From: Pocillopora verrucosa
Lineage: Eukaryota; Cnidaria; Anthozoa; Scleractinia; Pocilloporidae
DNA length: 64,000 nucleotides
Direction: 5' to 3'
Assembly (NCBI RefSeq): GCF_036669915.1
Contig: NC_089325.1
Coordinates: 5,663,400 to 5,727,399 of the forward strand
How positions within the stretch are numbered: the first letter of the stretch is position 1; each line of letters starts with the position of its first letter. A model generated the notes under the pieces. That model made no database searches. It had not been told where the DNA came from and was given only the letters and a program-made list of their open reading frames with translations. Positions 29,460 to 40,958 of the stretch are shown here, one piece after another. Made by a program: the position numbers and the translations under genes.

Positions 29460-32400
29460 ATGAGTACCACAGACGGCATAAAGCTTCTGATCTGTGGCAG
29501 TGGTAATGGTGCGCATGCCTTCGCTGGCATCGCCTCGTCACATCCGGGAACTGAAGTCAGGGTGCTCAGTTTGTATCAAGACGAGGCTGAGCGTTGGAGC
29601 AAAATCATGCAAACCGCTGACCTAGAGATCACATGCAACCGCCGTGACCAAGACCCGAGCATCATCAGATCCAAGCCAGCTTTGATAACTAAAAACCCAG
29701 AGAAAGCCGTGCGTGGTGTTGACATCATAGCCTTCGTGCTGCCAGCATTTGCCCATCAGGTGTTTCTGGAAGCTCTTAAGCCGTATATCGAACCGGGTGT
29801 GATAATTGTTGGTCTGCCAGGGGCCTCGGGACTAGAATTCCAAGTTCGCGGCATACTAGGAGATAAAGCAAACAGTTGTACGGTGATGAACTTCGAATCC
29901 TTGCCTTGGGCTTGTCGTCTGAGTGAATTCGGCAGGAAATGCGAAGTCCTGGGAACCAAGGAGACCCTAGTTGGCGCAATGCAGGTAGGAACATGGTGCA
30001 ATCTAATTTTGTGTGTGACATGTACTTTAGCCGAGTTCTGCAGTTATGTTGAATAGGAGAGTATTTTTTCTGCTGGATCAAAACAAGAATTATATGAAAT
30101 GCTTGTGCAATGCGGTTTAAGGGAATTCGGCTGCTCGCCTCTACCGTAAATTTAACGCGGTTTTGTATTTACTCTTATTATTTAGGTTGGATCCGATGCA
30201 CCACCTAAGAAGGAGCCAGTTACGTCTTTACAGTACCTTCTTGGTGGGTTTCCTCGCTTGACTGTCTCTGGGCACCTTATCGGTGTTTCTCTTATGAACC
30301 CTAATGCGTGCTCGCACCCGGCCATCATGTATGGTCAATGGGTGGGGTGGGACGGAACTCCATTGGACCAACCACCCATGTTTTATACCGGGGTCACTGA
30401 AGAGACAGGCGAGCTTCTTACCAAAATGTCGGACGAGGTAGTTCACTTGGGAAAAGTCATCGGGGAAAAGTCTGGAGCCGATATGTCTCAGGTAAATGTG
30501 ATTCTAGTTTTAGCACTCTTTTCAAGTTCTATTTTTTTTTACACTTCACCGTAACAGAGAGTCGAACTAACAGCTGGATCGGCTATTAAATAACTATAAA
30601 AGCTAAGTTTTTTCGTTTGTCTCGCGATGTAGTCACGTGTGATGTAGATCGCGACGTTTCGACCGCATAGTCTTCTACAGGCGATGAGGTCGACTGGTCA
30701 TGCGTGATCTTATAAAGCCTGATGCTCTGCTGTGATTAGTTGTTTTTCAACAGCTCTGATTGGTGCATTTCCATCCTTGCTGTTTCACTCAGTGATTTTC
30801 TCCCTCGGCGGGCGCATGGCATTCCTGTTGTTGTGTTTTTTGATCGTGGGCATCCACGCTTCTGGAATTTCTATTCCACTATCCCTGTTGATGTTGTTAG
30901 GGTGAAGTCTTATATGAAATACCTCTTTGACCCTGCGCGTGTAGTAATGAGGGTCACGATCGACAAACTTGCCTTCGCTCCAGAGTGGCTTGTGTTCGGT
31001 GTTGTGGGCATGCTCTGAAACGGCGGAGGTCTCGGTACGGGCGAGTCGAATGTCTCGATCGTGCTCCTTAATTCTGTCTTGCATAGGTCTTCCAGTCTCT
31101 CCAATGTACACCTTGCCGCATTCACAGCTGAATGCATAACTATTCATAACTATTCACCAAAGTGGAGGTGGCTATTGGTTGATATTTACCAAGCCGTGAA
31201 GTGGCAAGGTAGATATCCACCGATAGCCACCGACACTGTGGTGAACAGCTGTTTCAGTATATACTTAAACAGTGGTATAATATAACACAACTTTAGGATT
31301 TTAACTAAAAGATATATATCTCTGCTACGATTCCAATATTTTTGAGCGCAGATCTCGCGCGATTTGCTAGGAGACGAATGGCAAAGGAGATCTGGAAGAT
31401 TGTTGGAATTTTGACGCTTTCCACCCTTTCGTATTGGTACATACTAATTTCAGATATACTGAGATCCCCAAGTTCCAAACACGAGAGTCATTGAAAAATA
31501 ATTTGGAGGAGGGCTCTGAGTTTGATTGTCTCTTAGCTGCAGAACAAGTAATTATGCAAATTTTGTGAATGACGAGTACCACGTCTGGGAAGAGAAATTT
31601 GATTCATGAGTCGTTACAGAATTTTAGTGTGATTTTCATAAGCTTTCCCTGTGGATTGGAAATAAGCTTGTTACATTTATCAAAAATAATCTGATTACTA
31701 ATGCGATAACGTAAATTAGAGTTTTAATTTGACAGCGTCTGACATTTGGGTTGAATATCCGATACCCGCTCACCAAATCTACCGCAGACAGACAATATGT
31801 CTGGATCCTAGTTTGAAAAAATTTTTTTAGTTAGTTTTTTTTAGTGTGATTACCTCTTACGCATCGTTTCAATTTGCCCGTTCAAGGCGTTTTGTCGGTA
31901 AACTAGGTGCAGTAGTCGTGCAGAGCGGAAAAACAGGGAAGCTTGAGTAGGGTCTTGACTCTATCTTTTTCACAAACCTTCTGTATTGTCCGCTTTATAT
32001 TATTGCGTCCCAGTTACTATATGAACGTCAGAATCACACCTTTTTTCCCTAGGTATGATTGATGTAACTCCACTGGCTTTCACATTGAAAATGTCTCTGC
32101 CGAAGGACAAAAAAAAACCAGCTTTACACTCTAGAATGAAAGTGGAAGTGGGGGAGGGGTGGAAGGGGGGGAGTGTGTGAGAGAGACAGTCTGTGAAGGA
32201 TGGTTGGACGGTACATTCATCCTAACAGTATTAAGCAGAGAGGAATCTATGAGCTAATCCTCATCTCATCTTGGATGCAAGATTAATGATTTCTTACCAG
32301 ACTGTATTATTTGTAGGGTAATTCAGTATCATCAACTGAGTTGATAACTGTAAAGAGTTTGAAAGCTGACATTTCGAGCGTTAGCCCTTCGTCATTATTT

Positions 32401-32509
32401 GCTCTGACGAAGGGCTAACGCTCGAAACGTCTGCTTTTAAAATCTTTACGTTGGCCAATTTACGTTATCAACTTAGTTGATAATACTAAATTACCCTGTC
32501 ATACTCTCT

Positions 32510-32552
<43 letters not shown>

Positions 32553-32962
32553 ATATATCATTTGTATTTGATTTCTCTCAGGTCGTTCCCATGTTAGAAT
32601 GGGATTTACGCTGTTATCCTGAGGATATAGCTGATAAAACAAACCAGTACTCCGCTCTGCGAACAAACGCCGCTTACCAGGGCCTGAAACATCCCGTGAA
32701 AGAGACTGGACACGGAAAATTCGTGCCAGACTTTCATCACCGCTATCTGACAGAGGATATCCCATACGGGCTCTCTGTCATACGGGGTATAGCGGATATC
32801 GCAGGAGTGAAGACGCCATACATCGATAAAGTGCTTCTCTGGGCTCAGGGAAAGGTCGGGAAAAATTACATTGAAGATGGCCAGCTTAAAGGGAGTGATG
32901 TCGCCTCCACCAGAGCCCCACAAAGATACGGCCTCTTAACACTAAAAGACGTTCTGGGTTGA
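29460..32962 (+). CDS. Opine (octopine/nopaline-type) dehydrogenase, complete, 3 exons
   Basis: NAD(P)H-dependent enzyme family that reductively condenses an amino acid with pyruvate. In marine invertebrates this reoxidises NADH in low oxygen. Exons 29460-29984, 30186-30491 and 32582-32962, GT/AG, continuous frame, 403 aa, the usual family length. The Rossmann motif GSGNGAHA is at 13-20. The C-terminal octopine-dehydrogenase domain contains NPNACSHPAIMYG (His219), then HHRYLTEDIPYGL with Arg331 and Asp336. These three have the same spacing as the catalytic His212, Arg324 and Asp329 I recall for scallop octopine dehydrogenase, shifted by seven. The start chosen is ATG at 29460; an acceptor-like site 26 bases upstream suggests a spliced 5' UTR. 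Substrate amino acid cannot be told. Intron 2 (2.1 kb) is filled with mobile-element debris. Confidence 0.93.
30605..31147 (-). mobile_element. 5'-truncated Penelope-like retroelement with GIY-YIG endonuclease domain
   Basis: The minus ORF 31147-30785 reads CECGKVYIGETGRPMQDRIK, then EH, the GIY-YIG nuclease signature. It continues with HKPLWSEGKFVDRDPHYYTR and RLHPNNINRDSGIEIPEAW, the typical C-terminal tail of metazoan Penelope-like elements. The reverse transcriptase is absent; upstream sequence at once becomes a different repeat (31153-31245). Past the stop, 30605-30784 looks like element 3' sequence and holds a hammerhead-like core at 30653-30680. It lies antisense in intron 2 of the opine dehydrogenase gene. 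Non-functional as a transposon. Confidence 0.85.
31153..31245. repeat. Fold-back MITE next to the Penelope fragment
   Basis: The 38-base arms 31153-31190 (starting TTCACCAAAGTGGAGG) and 31208-31245 (ending CACTGTGGTGAA) are imperfect inverted repeats around a 17-base spacer. It sits exactly at the truncation point of the Penelope fragment, with a nearby short duplication ATAACTATTC. Confidence 0.7.
32316..32512. repeat. Palindromic dispersed repeat with two opposed hammerhead-like cores
   Basis: The left half (GGTAATTCAGTATCATCAAC onward) and the right half (ending TACTAAATTACCCTG) are inverted copies. The central arms 32365-32394 and 32405-32434 match at 28 of 30 bases. The plus strand reads CTGACGA (32404-32410), a short stem-loop, then GAAACGTC; the minus strand carries the mirror copy. 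It ends about 70 bases before the acceptor of the last opine dehydrogenase exon. Confidence 0.75.
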
Positions 32963-33765
32963 TGACATAGCTGTTGCTTATGGGGCACAGAACTAATTTT
33001 TGACTATTCTGCTGCTTCAACGCCGCAAACGCTCTTTTCAACCCCTCTAATACTAAAGCCACCGTTTAGAACTTCAAGTTTTTTATAGGCCCCCTCTGTT
33101 AGCTAGCGTCACAGTACATGTAATTTAAAGCCTGAAATACTTTCCGTTTTGTGTCCGTTTTGTGTATCGTAGGGTTCTAGCGAGAGAAATGTATATTGTT
33201 TACAGTGTTCATTAATTCTGGACGACGAATGAGGAGAAAACTGTTGGCTCGCATATTGGATTGCAATAAGTTAGCGACAAGGGCCTCCCCCCTTCTCTGT
33301 TAAGGTCTCCATTTGAGGGAACTGGAATGAAAGAAGTCACGGAGGGGGGAGGGGGGGCGTACTTGTACTGAAAGCGACTTTCCTAAAGCATTTGTAGTAT
33401 TGTGCATATACCTTGCAAAGGAGAAAGGTCAGTCTCAAGTCGGCAAGGAAACTGGCCGGTTTACAAAAGTTTATTTGAGATTAGTTGTTGGAAGCAGCGT
33501 CAATTTTCTGTTTGATGATTTTTAAAAAAGGTGTAGCATGTTAAATGTTGTTGTGTCTAAAGTTTCCCAGAAACCTTGGTATTAAAGACATAACTTCAGT
33601 CTCGTTATCTTACTGGTCTACTTGCATATGTCAAGTCCTTCAATTGATGAAAGAATTAGTCATAAATTTCACACTCGATGAGTTTTTTGGTAACAAAACA
33701 CATACAGGTAAATTAGCAACTACAGCTGGTGATTAAATAAGCAGACAATGACCACTCCAAAATTA

Positions 33766-33771
33766 AATAAA
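33766..33771 (+). terminator. Candidate poly(A) signal for the opine dehydrogenase gene
   Basis: AATAAA about 800 bases after the stop. No transcript support. Confidence 0.3.
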
Positions 33772-36068
33772 TCCTATGAAATAGGAGATTAAAGAAGAAA
33801 CCAAAACGCAGGGAGAGTTAAACCTACCAATTCAACGAAACATCATACTTATTAACATAATACCCTGCGGTTAGTTCTCAAAGCTAGGACACCCGGCGTT
33901 TCTAGAAGATCGAGAAAATTGTCACACCGATACACCTAAGTAAATTAATTTGCTAACAGGATCAAGGGCGCTTTGGTTTTGTCGCTTGCGTATATGGCCG
34001 ACCATTCCGAATTGACGAAACAGAATGGTCAACTACACAATCTTCCTCACCTCGCTGCGTTAACTTTCTCCTCTACCTTGTTCTTATCTTGTTCACAGTC
34101 TATTATAAAAACATTCTTAAGCATAGTTATCCTTAAAGATTGTCCAATATGTCTACTGCAGCGCACATTTACGTCGTCGTTGGCCAATACTTCTAATTTC
34201 AACTGCGTCCAAATAATTTTGAGACGAATGCGCCCTTAGGGCAAAAGTAAACCGAACAGAGAGATGGTATAGTCCCAGCGGAGGGAGAAGACTGACCCAT
34301 ATTCTTTTCCGCTCCACGGCAAAGTTTAATCAAAAGTCGACCATAAAAAGTGTTTTGAGTTTGCTTTGATCTATGATGCCTTAAAACTAGAAATCCTTTC
34401 GAGATACGTTTTGTTTTATTCTATGTGGTCAGACCTTAAGGTCATCTTTGTTCCTGACTTCATTTCAAGGCATAACCCCAAACAATTATAATAAACCTCA
34501 AGAAGATCCATGAATCACACTGATCACGTTCAGATACTTTGCTGAGCTCCAAAACCAATGGTTGTATTTTGGAGAGAACGGTATTTGAGCGAGATAAAAT
34601 CGCAAACCTGCACAAAATTCCTGAAATAAAAAGCATTTGTTCATACCGCCCCTTAAACTTCAATCTCAAATAGGTTAGCTAGAACTGATTAAGGACGCAT
34701 AACTGAGATAACCTTGAATTCTACATGTCATCACTGCTTTTGTGAACGTGACTATATGAAACCCTTGGTGGCTTTCAAATTGTCAACGAAACGATTCATT
34801 TCACGCGATTTAGATCATCATTGAGCGGATATAAATCTCTGTGATAAGATTTTGAAGAGAAGTTGATCGAATTGAGAGCAGACTACTGATCACGCGGGTA
34901 GATATTGTTAAAAAGATGTAAGGAGCGTATTAGGAAGGAGAGATGCATCGGTTTTTCCATTATCTTTAAGCCTTTAATCAAGTGCCAATCCTTTGTGAAT
35001 AGCTTACTTGTAGGGGGTAAGGAACTCGCCCATGTTTAGAAAAAATCAACTGGAGCAAAGATGGAATTTACATCCCAGATTGAATGCGGCTACAAATATT
35101 CAGGATACAATGGTAAAAAATTCGTAAGGTTACAGGACACTTTTGAGGCTCAAAGTTCACTTGAAAAATATGCCAACAAGATGTCAACAAGGTACTACAA
35201 AAATTAAAAAGAATTGCGAAAACTGCGCAAAATTTAAATTTTAGTAATTTTTTGCCATACAATTCTTCACCTTGGGTTCACCTTTGTCCTGAATTACAGC
35301 ATTTCCCATTTTCCGAATTATTAAAACAGTTGTATTTATGTGTGAATGAGATTGTAGTAATAACGCAAACATCATGAAATTTACAAAGAGGTTAAGAAAA
35401 TTTCGCGACCTCGAAGGTTGCCAAATTTCAAAAATTGCCCCGCCGGTAACTCGTTGTCGGACTGGCTTCATGCCAGGATAGGTTTAGAAAGAATCGTGAT
35501 TTCTTCACGGGATAAACAAATTGATTTGGCAACGGTGGCTAACGCATCCATGGAAAAATAATTCATTATCAAGACATGTTGTAAAAACTTTCACGATACG
35601 CGTGCTCAATAAAATGACTTGGAATTCAATGTTTATTCAGCTAAAAATCGTTGAAATGAACGAATAATCAATCAGTTGACCAGTAGTCGCATGTCGGTGC
35701 AGTTATCTTTTTCCCCTACAATTTCTATGACCGTCTAAAAATTAATTGTACCAGTAACCAGCTCAGTTAAAATTAAGTGATGGAAAACGTTTCTCTGCTG
35801 GGATTTGAAATAAAAATAATGAATATTTCGGTGGCCAAAACTTCGACCCATGACCGCCCACCAGTACTCGTTGGTTTGATAGCCCATTTTGATCAGAGCG
35901 CTGAACAAATCGGTCATGAAATTCGTTTCCTGCATTGAGTTTACAACTGCAAATTGTCTTGTAAAAAAATCTGTATTCCACAGTTTAAACAAGATCGTGA
36001 TTTTCCGGCATATGTTCCCTTTGGTGCGTTTGCGAAATTAAAGCATTGTGTATTTCCCTGTTGGCTCG

Positions 36069-36150
36069 ACAGCTAAGTAGATAGGTAAGAGAGCTACCCA
36101 GGTATTTCGCACGACGGTAAATGGGTTCAAATTCCACTCGTGCCTGAATT
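36069..36150 (+). repeat. Degenerate tRNA-derived SINE-like fragment
   Basis: AGCTAAGTAGATAGGTAAGA resembles a damaged A-box region, and GGGTTCAAATTCC is a good B box. The 3' side, CGTGCCTGAATTTTTC, resembles the tail of the element at 19479-19853. It does not fold as a full tRNA. Confidence 0.5.
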
Positions 36151-39100
36151 TTTCATTTTTTCTTTTCACAAACGAAAATAGAATATCTAAAGATGATAAA
36201 AGTTTTTGTATAGAGGAATTATTTCCAGTCTCTGCAGGATCCAAAAATGTTCATTACCGAACGGTACCACGACGAAGAACTTTTATTTTCATCGTCGTGA
36301 CAGGAGGAAAAAATCGCAAAAGAGTTGCACAAAAATTAATCATTTTTCATCTTCGTAAGATATAGCTTCGATTATATTACACTGGATCTTCTTTGAATCA
36401 CGCATAATGTACCTTTTGTTTGCATCGGATTAAAAACGGCTTTTCCAAGTTTAAGACCACTCATTTTTGTCTGCACTTTAGGGAGTGTTCAGTTCAAAAG
36501 AAGTAAGCATTACAGCTGACTAGGAAAAGAGAGTTATCACTCACTTTTCATTTCGATCCGTACACTTAATGATGTAAAATATTCTTGGCTTGGCTCTTCG
36601 TGACACAAAAGTGCTGAAGGGTTGCACAAATTGACTCTCAAGAGGAGGGAGGAAGGAATGCAACTTTGAACCTCCCTTCCTCAAATGTCGAAAGGTCTGA
36701 TCCCAATCAAGCATGTCTGAATTACTGTCCGCCACCCGTCCCATTCAGTGAAATCTAGAAAGTCTCTTTGCTTCATGACTGAGTTCTTCGCGCGTTTGAC
36801 ATAACATACCCAAACCCCTCTAATTTGTGAAAAATCGAAAGAAAAGAGGTAATTGTCATTGCACTACCTTCTGAGCAGAATGTGCAAAACTGACGCAAAA
36901 TTAGCAAAGAGCTAATGACTGGAACAATTTGTGCAGCCAATATAGTTTAATAATTGTAATTACTAAAGCCGCAAAAGAGAATTCAAGGGCGTCATTATCA
37001 AGAGCACTCGTAAATTGAGGAAACCAAATGTTTTTTTTACCTTTAATTAATAAAAAAAAATGACATAAAAGCGAAAAAAGGAAAGGAAAAACTGTCTTGT
37101 GTTGTTTGTAATTGCCATAAACTTGTGCACGGGGCACGCAGTCACATAAGAACCCAGTTCTACTAAACAGCTTCAAGGAAAACTTGATAATTTAGACAAT
37201 ACGCCACGCTGTCGCAGTTCAATATCAAACACATGAGAGTTGTGGCAATGAAGTGGTTTTATCATACAAAGCCGCCTTGGCCCGTGCCAAAAAGCAAGTG
37301 ATACTCGTGTCAACATTGCCATGTAGTAAATCACTTCAAATAATTTCTGCGAGGGTTGAAAGTCTGCATCAGTCAAAATACTTCACCGAGCAATTACACA
37401 TCCAATTATTCGGTGTTTTGGTCTATTTAGCTTTCTGCTTAATGGCTCTTGAATTGTCGCCATATTTAAAACCTTTAAGTAATTGCTGTTTATTTCTTAA
37501 AAGCAATAAATCACTTATTTCTATGGGAGCACTGACATAAAGAAACCGCGTGGATGTTGGTAGAAAACGTACTCGAGACTTAGTTTTTCGAGACCTTACT
37601 TTCACTACTTGCCCATGATTTACCGTGCCCATAGCCGTATCCAAAATATGTTCCAAATCATGTACTTCTGTCGCGTAGGACGAAGTTTCTCGCAGTCTTT
37701 GACTTCCTTAAGAGAAACATGTCATATCTTCGGAGTAATTTATTGTGCCCAAGTTGGTGAACTATGCACTGTGATTAGAGAACAAAGGGTCTGTTCGCGT
37801 GTTTTACGCACAAAGCATATATCAGTCAAATTATTGAGACCAAGCGAGATGTAACAACTAGATTTCGTAAAGGTACAGTTGATTACTGACATAGTCTACT
37901 TTGCCTTTCATTCATCGAGAAAGTCTTTGCTCTTCAATTTAATTTCAAACATATCGTATCTGAGCCACTCAAATAAAAGGGCTTCTAAGGTTCAATGATT
38001 AAGTCTAGACGACTTGGTTAGCACACGTTCTTCGTTTTCCTTTCACCAAATTATGCATGGATGAATGAGGAAATCAAAACGGATATAGTGTTTTTTTTTC
38101 TTGTGTGCTAGCAGTAAAATTGGAACATTATTTAGAAAGATAAAAGGTTAGTCTTACCCGGCTTCACATGGCCATTTTTTTCAACGAGAAGTGCGTGTTT
38201 ACGTGCAGGAAGAGCGTTTTCGACTGGCTTCAACGCCGCGGCCGAGTTGCAACTTCCTTCCGCCGGTCTGCTTCAGAAAAGCAGGAAATAAGACACTACT
38301 TTCTTCCAAGTAAATTAGGTTCGCGCTGTGTCGAACGTGCCTTGCAGAAACTAACCATCAAACCAAGTTTACAAACATTTCAAACGGACTCTGTCATCAT
38401 TTATCGTATGAGAGTTTCTAGTTGTAAGGTTTTGCCTATAGAACTGAGCAGGGCGATCACTTTGCGGTTCAGCCATTATTGCACTTGGGCATCCCATAGG
38501 CAGTTAACTCATGACTTGCGGCATGAAGGTCTATTTTTGAAGCTCATTAAACCTTTGACGTGGTTTTTGCAATTTGTCGTCTAAAAGCGCGCCACAATGA
38601 GTCAAACATTCCGCGCGGCTAGCGTTTTGTCCCGAGAGTAGCGAAAGCTTCTAACAAGCCAGCATGCGCACTGAAGCAAGCTCTTGATTACTTTAAAAGA
38701 GCGTCATGCTGTGAGGAAATTTTGCAACGGAAAAGACACACAAATACTCAATTATGAGTTAAGCAAGTGTTTAATATTTGCGCTTTTTGTAAAAAACCTC
38801 GAGCAACTGTACAGTAAACAGCCAACAGCACCATCTCAGAGTGTCTATAAGATTTTGCGTGCATTCGCGTGAGTCCTGCGGAATTCATCGCGTGATGAAA
38901 ATAACATTTGTTTACAAATTGGAAATCACGCAAAACTTGGCGGCAAAGTATTTATTGTGGAACCATTGGCAAACCATATCTCAGCGTGAAATATCGCAAG
39001 TTCAGTTTTGATTCCTCTAACTTTTCCATTTCAAGCACGCTCTTAAGTGCCCTTGAATAGGAATGCAGATGAGCGTGAAAAATTTTCTGTCAGCTTCGTA

Positions 39101-39187
39101 TCAAATTTTTGTCCTCTAACAGTGATTCATGGAATTAGAAATCTTTGGCTATTGTGGAAAGAAATTCTAATTTGTTGCGTGCTCATC

Positions 39188-39213
39188 ATGCCTTCGAGAA
39201 CAAATGGGGGTCA
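39188..39213 (+). promoter_or_regulatory. Block conserved upstream of deiodinase-like genes A and B (copy A)
   Basis: ATGCCTTCGAGAAC, then AAATGGGGGTCA. The same string with one gap and about four substitutions is at 43649-43673 upstream of gene B, ending in the identical 12-mer. GGGGTCA resembles a nuclear-receptor half-site. Function is inference. Confidence 0.5.
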
Positions 39214-39476
39214 TTGAAATATACTTAACAAGAAAGCGCAGGCCTGCAATTCATCACTGCGTCTAGCGCATGCCGAGTGGTACTGCTGCGAACAGTTGTG
39301 TTTAGTTTGTTTGTAAAAGCGTTACCGCTAAATACCAGAGGTAAGCCGAGCCAAATATAGCAAAAGAAGCAAAGACTTTGCTAAAGATACATCCGTTCAG
39401 CTCCTGATGTCTATTTTCCGCATTGCACGCTCGAGCTGTGACAAAAAAAAATTTGAAAAATCACGTAAGAGGTCGG

Positions 39477-39483
39477 TATAAAA
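39477..39483 (+). promoter_or_regulatory. TATA box of deiodinase-like gene A
   Basis: TATAAAA lies 111 bases before the ATG, in the context GGTCGGTATAAAAGAC. Gene B has a TATA box at nearly the same distance. Confidence 0.65.
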
Positions 39484-39587
39484 GACATTCTTTAAATTCT
39501 CCCGCTGTGAAGTGCAACTCGTATAGCTCTCGTTCCAGTTGAACCTCAGACACGGTGCAGTTGACAGTCCAGTTCTAACGCGTGAAG

Positions 39588-40936
39588 ATGATCTACAGCA
39601 CGTGTATGTTTTTGTGCTACTATCTCGGCACTTCAGTGCTGTTGCTTGCGTTTACAGTATTGCGGCTTTTGAAACTCATTCCTTGTACACAGTGGATCAT
39701 TTCAGAGTTTGTAAACAAGATTTCGACAATCCAAATGCCCAGGGAGGACTATTGGGATTCACTATTCACATGGCCTATGTTAAGCTCCAAACGCTCGTCA
39801 ATGCTACTCGAACTGCAAAAGACAGCTTCTTGGGGAAAAATCGCCCCAGACTCCGAGCTCATTTCGGTAGACGGAAAATCACGTTATCGTCTCTTAGAAT
39901 TTTGCAGAGGCAACCGTCCTCTCGTCGTCAACTTCGGCAGTTGGACCTGCCCTGTTTTCAGAACAAGGGTGAACGAGTTCCTCTCCATCGTGCGAGAATT
40001 CAGGGACGTGGCCGATTTCTTGACGATATATGTAGAGGAAGCCCATCCAACCAATGGTTGGAAATTGGAGGTGAGCGCGTGCCAGAAAGAGTTATCAGAT
40101 AACAAAGATTAGACGATTCTGATGTAACTTAGCGTAACTGCCAAGTTCAAATGATCAGTTTCAAGGTCAAGCCATCAAGTACATGAATTTAACGAGAAGC
40201 CACATCTGTATTTCATAAAAAAGATTTGCTGATTCCAGTCACGTTCTATTGACTGAGTGATTTAGTCAGTTTTAAGGAGTCGATGATCCATTGTTCCACC
40301 AATTTTCTATTGCGACAGACCTAGATAAAGAAATACTAGTAATATAAATCAAGAATATTCGTAATGATCACCCAGACAGACACCTTTAATGCAAGAATCA
40401 CACAATTGCCATTCAGTTGTAGAATGTTCGGGAATAAAAAAAAGTGAACGCAGTTTAGACAACCATTCGATTGATTACCTTTGGGGCAAAATTTTCATCA
40501 CGTTTTAAGTCGTCACTTAAATGCAAATTTTTCCCAAGAATTTAAGACAGCGACTTAACTCTAAAATGAAATAAAACCTCCGGGGCAAACATCATTGTCC
40601 ATATAAGATATTTTAGAGGCTAACGTTTTTACAATGACGTGATTTGTCTTGCAGAATAACATCACAATACCACAACACCAAACTCAGGAAGAGAGATGTA
40701 GCGCTGCAAAGATGATGTTAGATTCAGTTGAATTCATCTGTCCAGTTTTGGCAGACACCATGACGAATGAAGCGAACAAGGCTTACGCTGGCATGCCTAT
40801 CAGACTCTACATCATCAGAAGGAACCAAATACAATACGCAGGGGGGATGGGACCCACATTTTACAATCTTAAGGAAGTAAGACAATGGCTTCAGAACATC
40901 AGAATTCATCCGAAAACTGCCAGGCACAGAGCGTAG
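39588..40936 (+). CDS. Iodothyronine deiodinase-like protein A (cysteine form), 2 exons
   Basis: Thioredoxin-fold membrane enzyme family that removes iodine from thyroid-hormone-type iodothyronines. Exons 39588-40070 and 40655-40936, GT/AG, 254 aa, the usual deiodinase length. Residues about 7-32 form one N-terminal membrane anchor. The catalytic motif is NFGSWTCPVF with Cys121 (TGC) where vertebrate deiodinases have selenocysteine. It is followed by YVEEAHPTNGW (His153) and, in exon 2, NITIPQHQTQEERC with a second His, and GMGPTFYN near the C-terminus. All are hallmarks of the family. The start is the ATG just downstream of the TATA box. It lies 3.2 kb before the tandem paralogue B. Whether it acts on iodothyronines, and at what rate with Cys, is unknown. 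Confidence 0.92.
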
Positions 40937-40952
40937 ATAAATGCGCGGGAAA

Positions 40953-40958
40953 AATAAA
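40953..40958 (+). terminator. Candidate poly(A) signal, deiodinase-like gene A
   Basis: AATAAA is only 16 bases past the stop. A second AATAAA occurs near 41372 and may be the one used. Confidence 0.3.

Larger units (their letters stand above)
32963..39476. other. Intergenic region, opine dehydrogenase to deiodinase cluster
   Basis: No ORF here shows a recognisable domain. The longest, 38168-38584 (138 aa, Arg/Ser-rich), resembles nothing I know and lacks supporting features. The region contains a tRNA-like SINE fragment at 36069-36150, TCACGCGA octamers at 34801, 38865 and 38888, and the conserved upstream block at 39188. Confidence 0.5.

Noticed and set aside
38168..38584. 138-aa ORF as a gene
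   Set aside because: No recognisable domain, no clear splice partners and no promoter or poly(A) context; probably a chance ORF.
39539..40102. 187-aa plus ORF overlapping deiodinase-like gene A
   Set aside because: It is an out-of-frame overlap of the true exon, with no domain and different codon character.
39588..40936. Selenocysteine readthrough in the deiodinase genes
   Set aside because: All three catalytic codons are TGC or TGT and no in-frame TGA occurs in the exons, so no SECIS element is needed.
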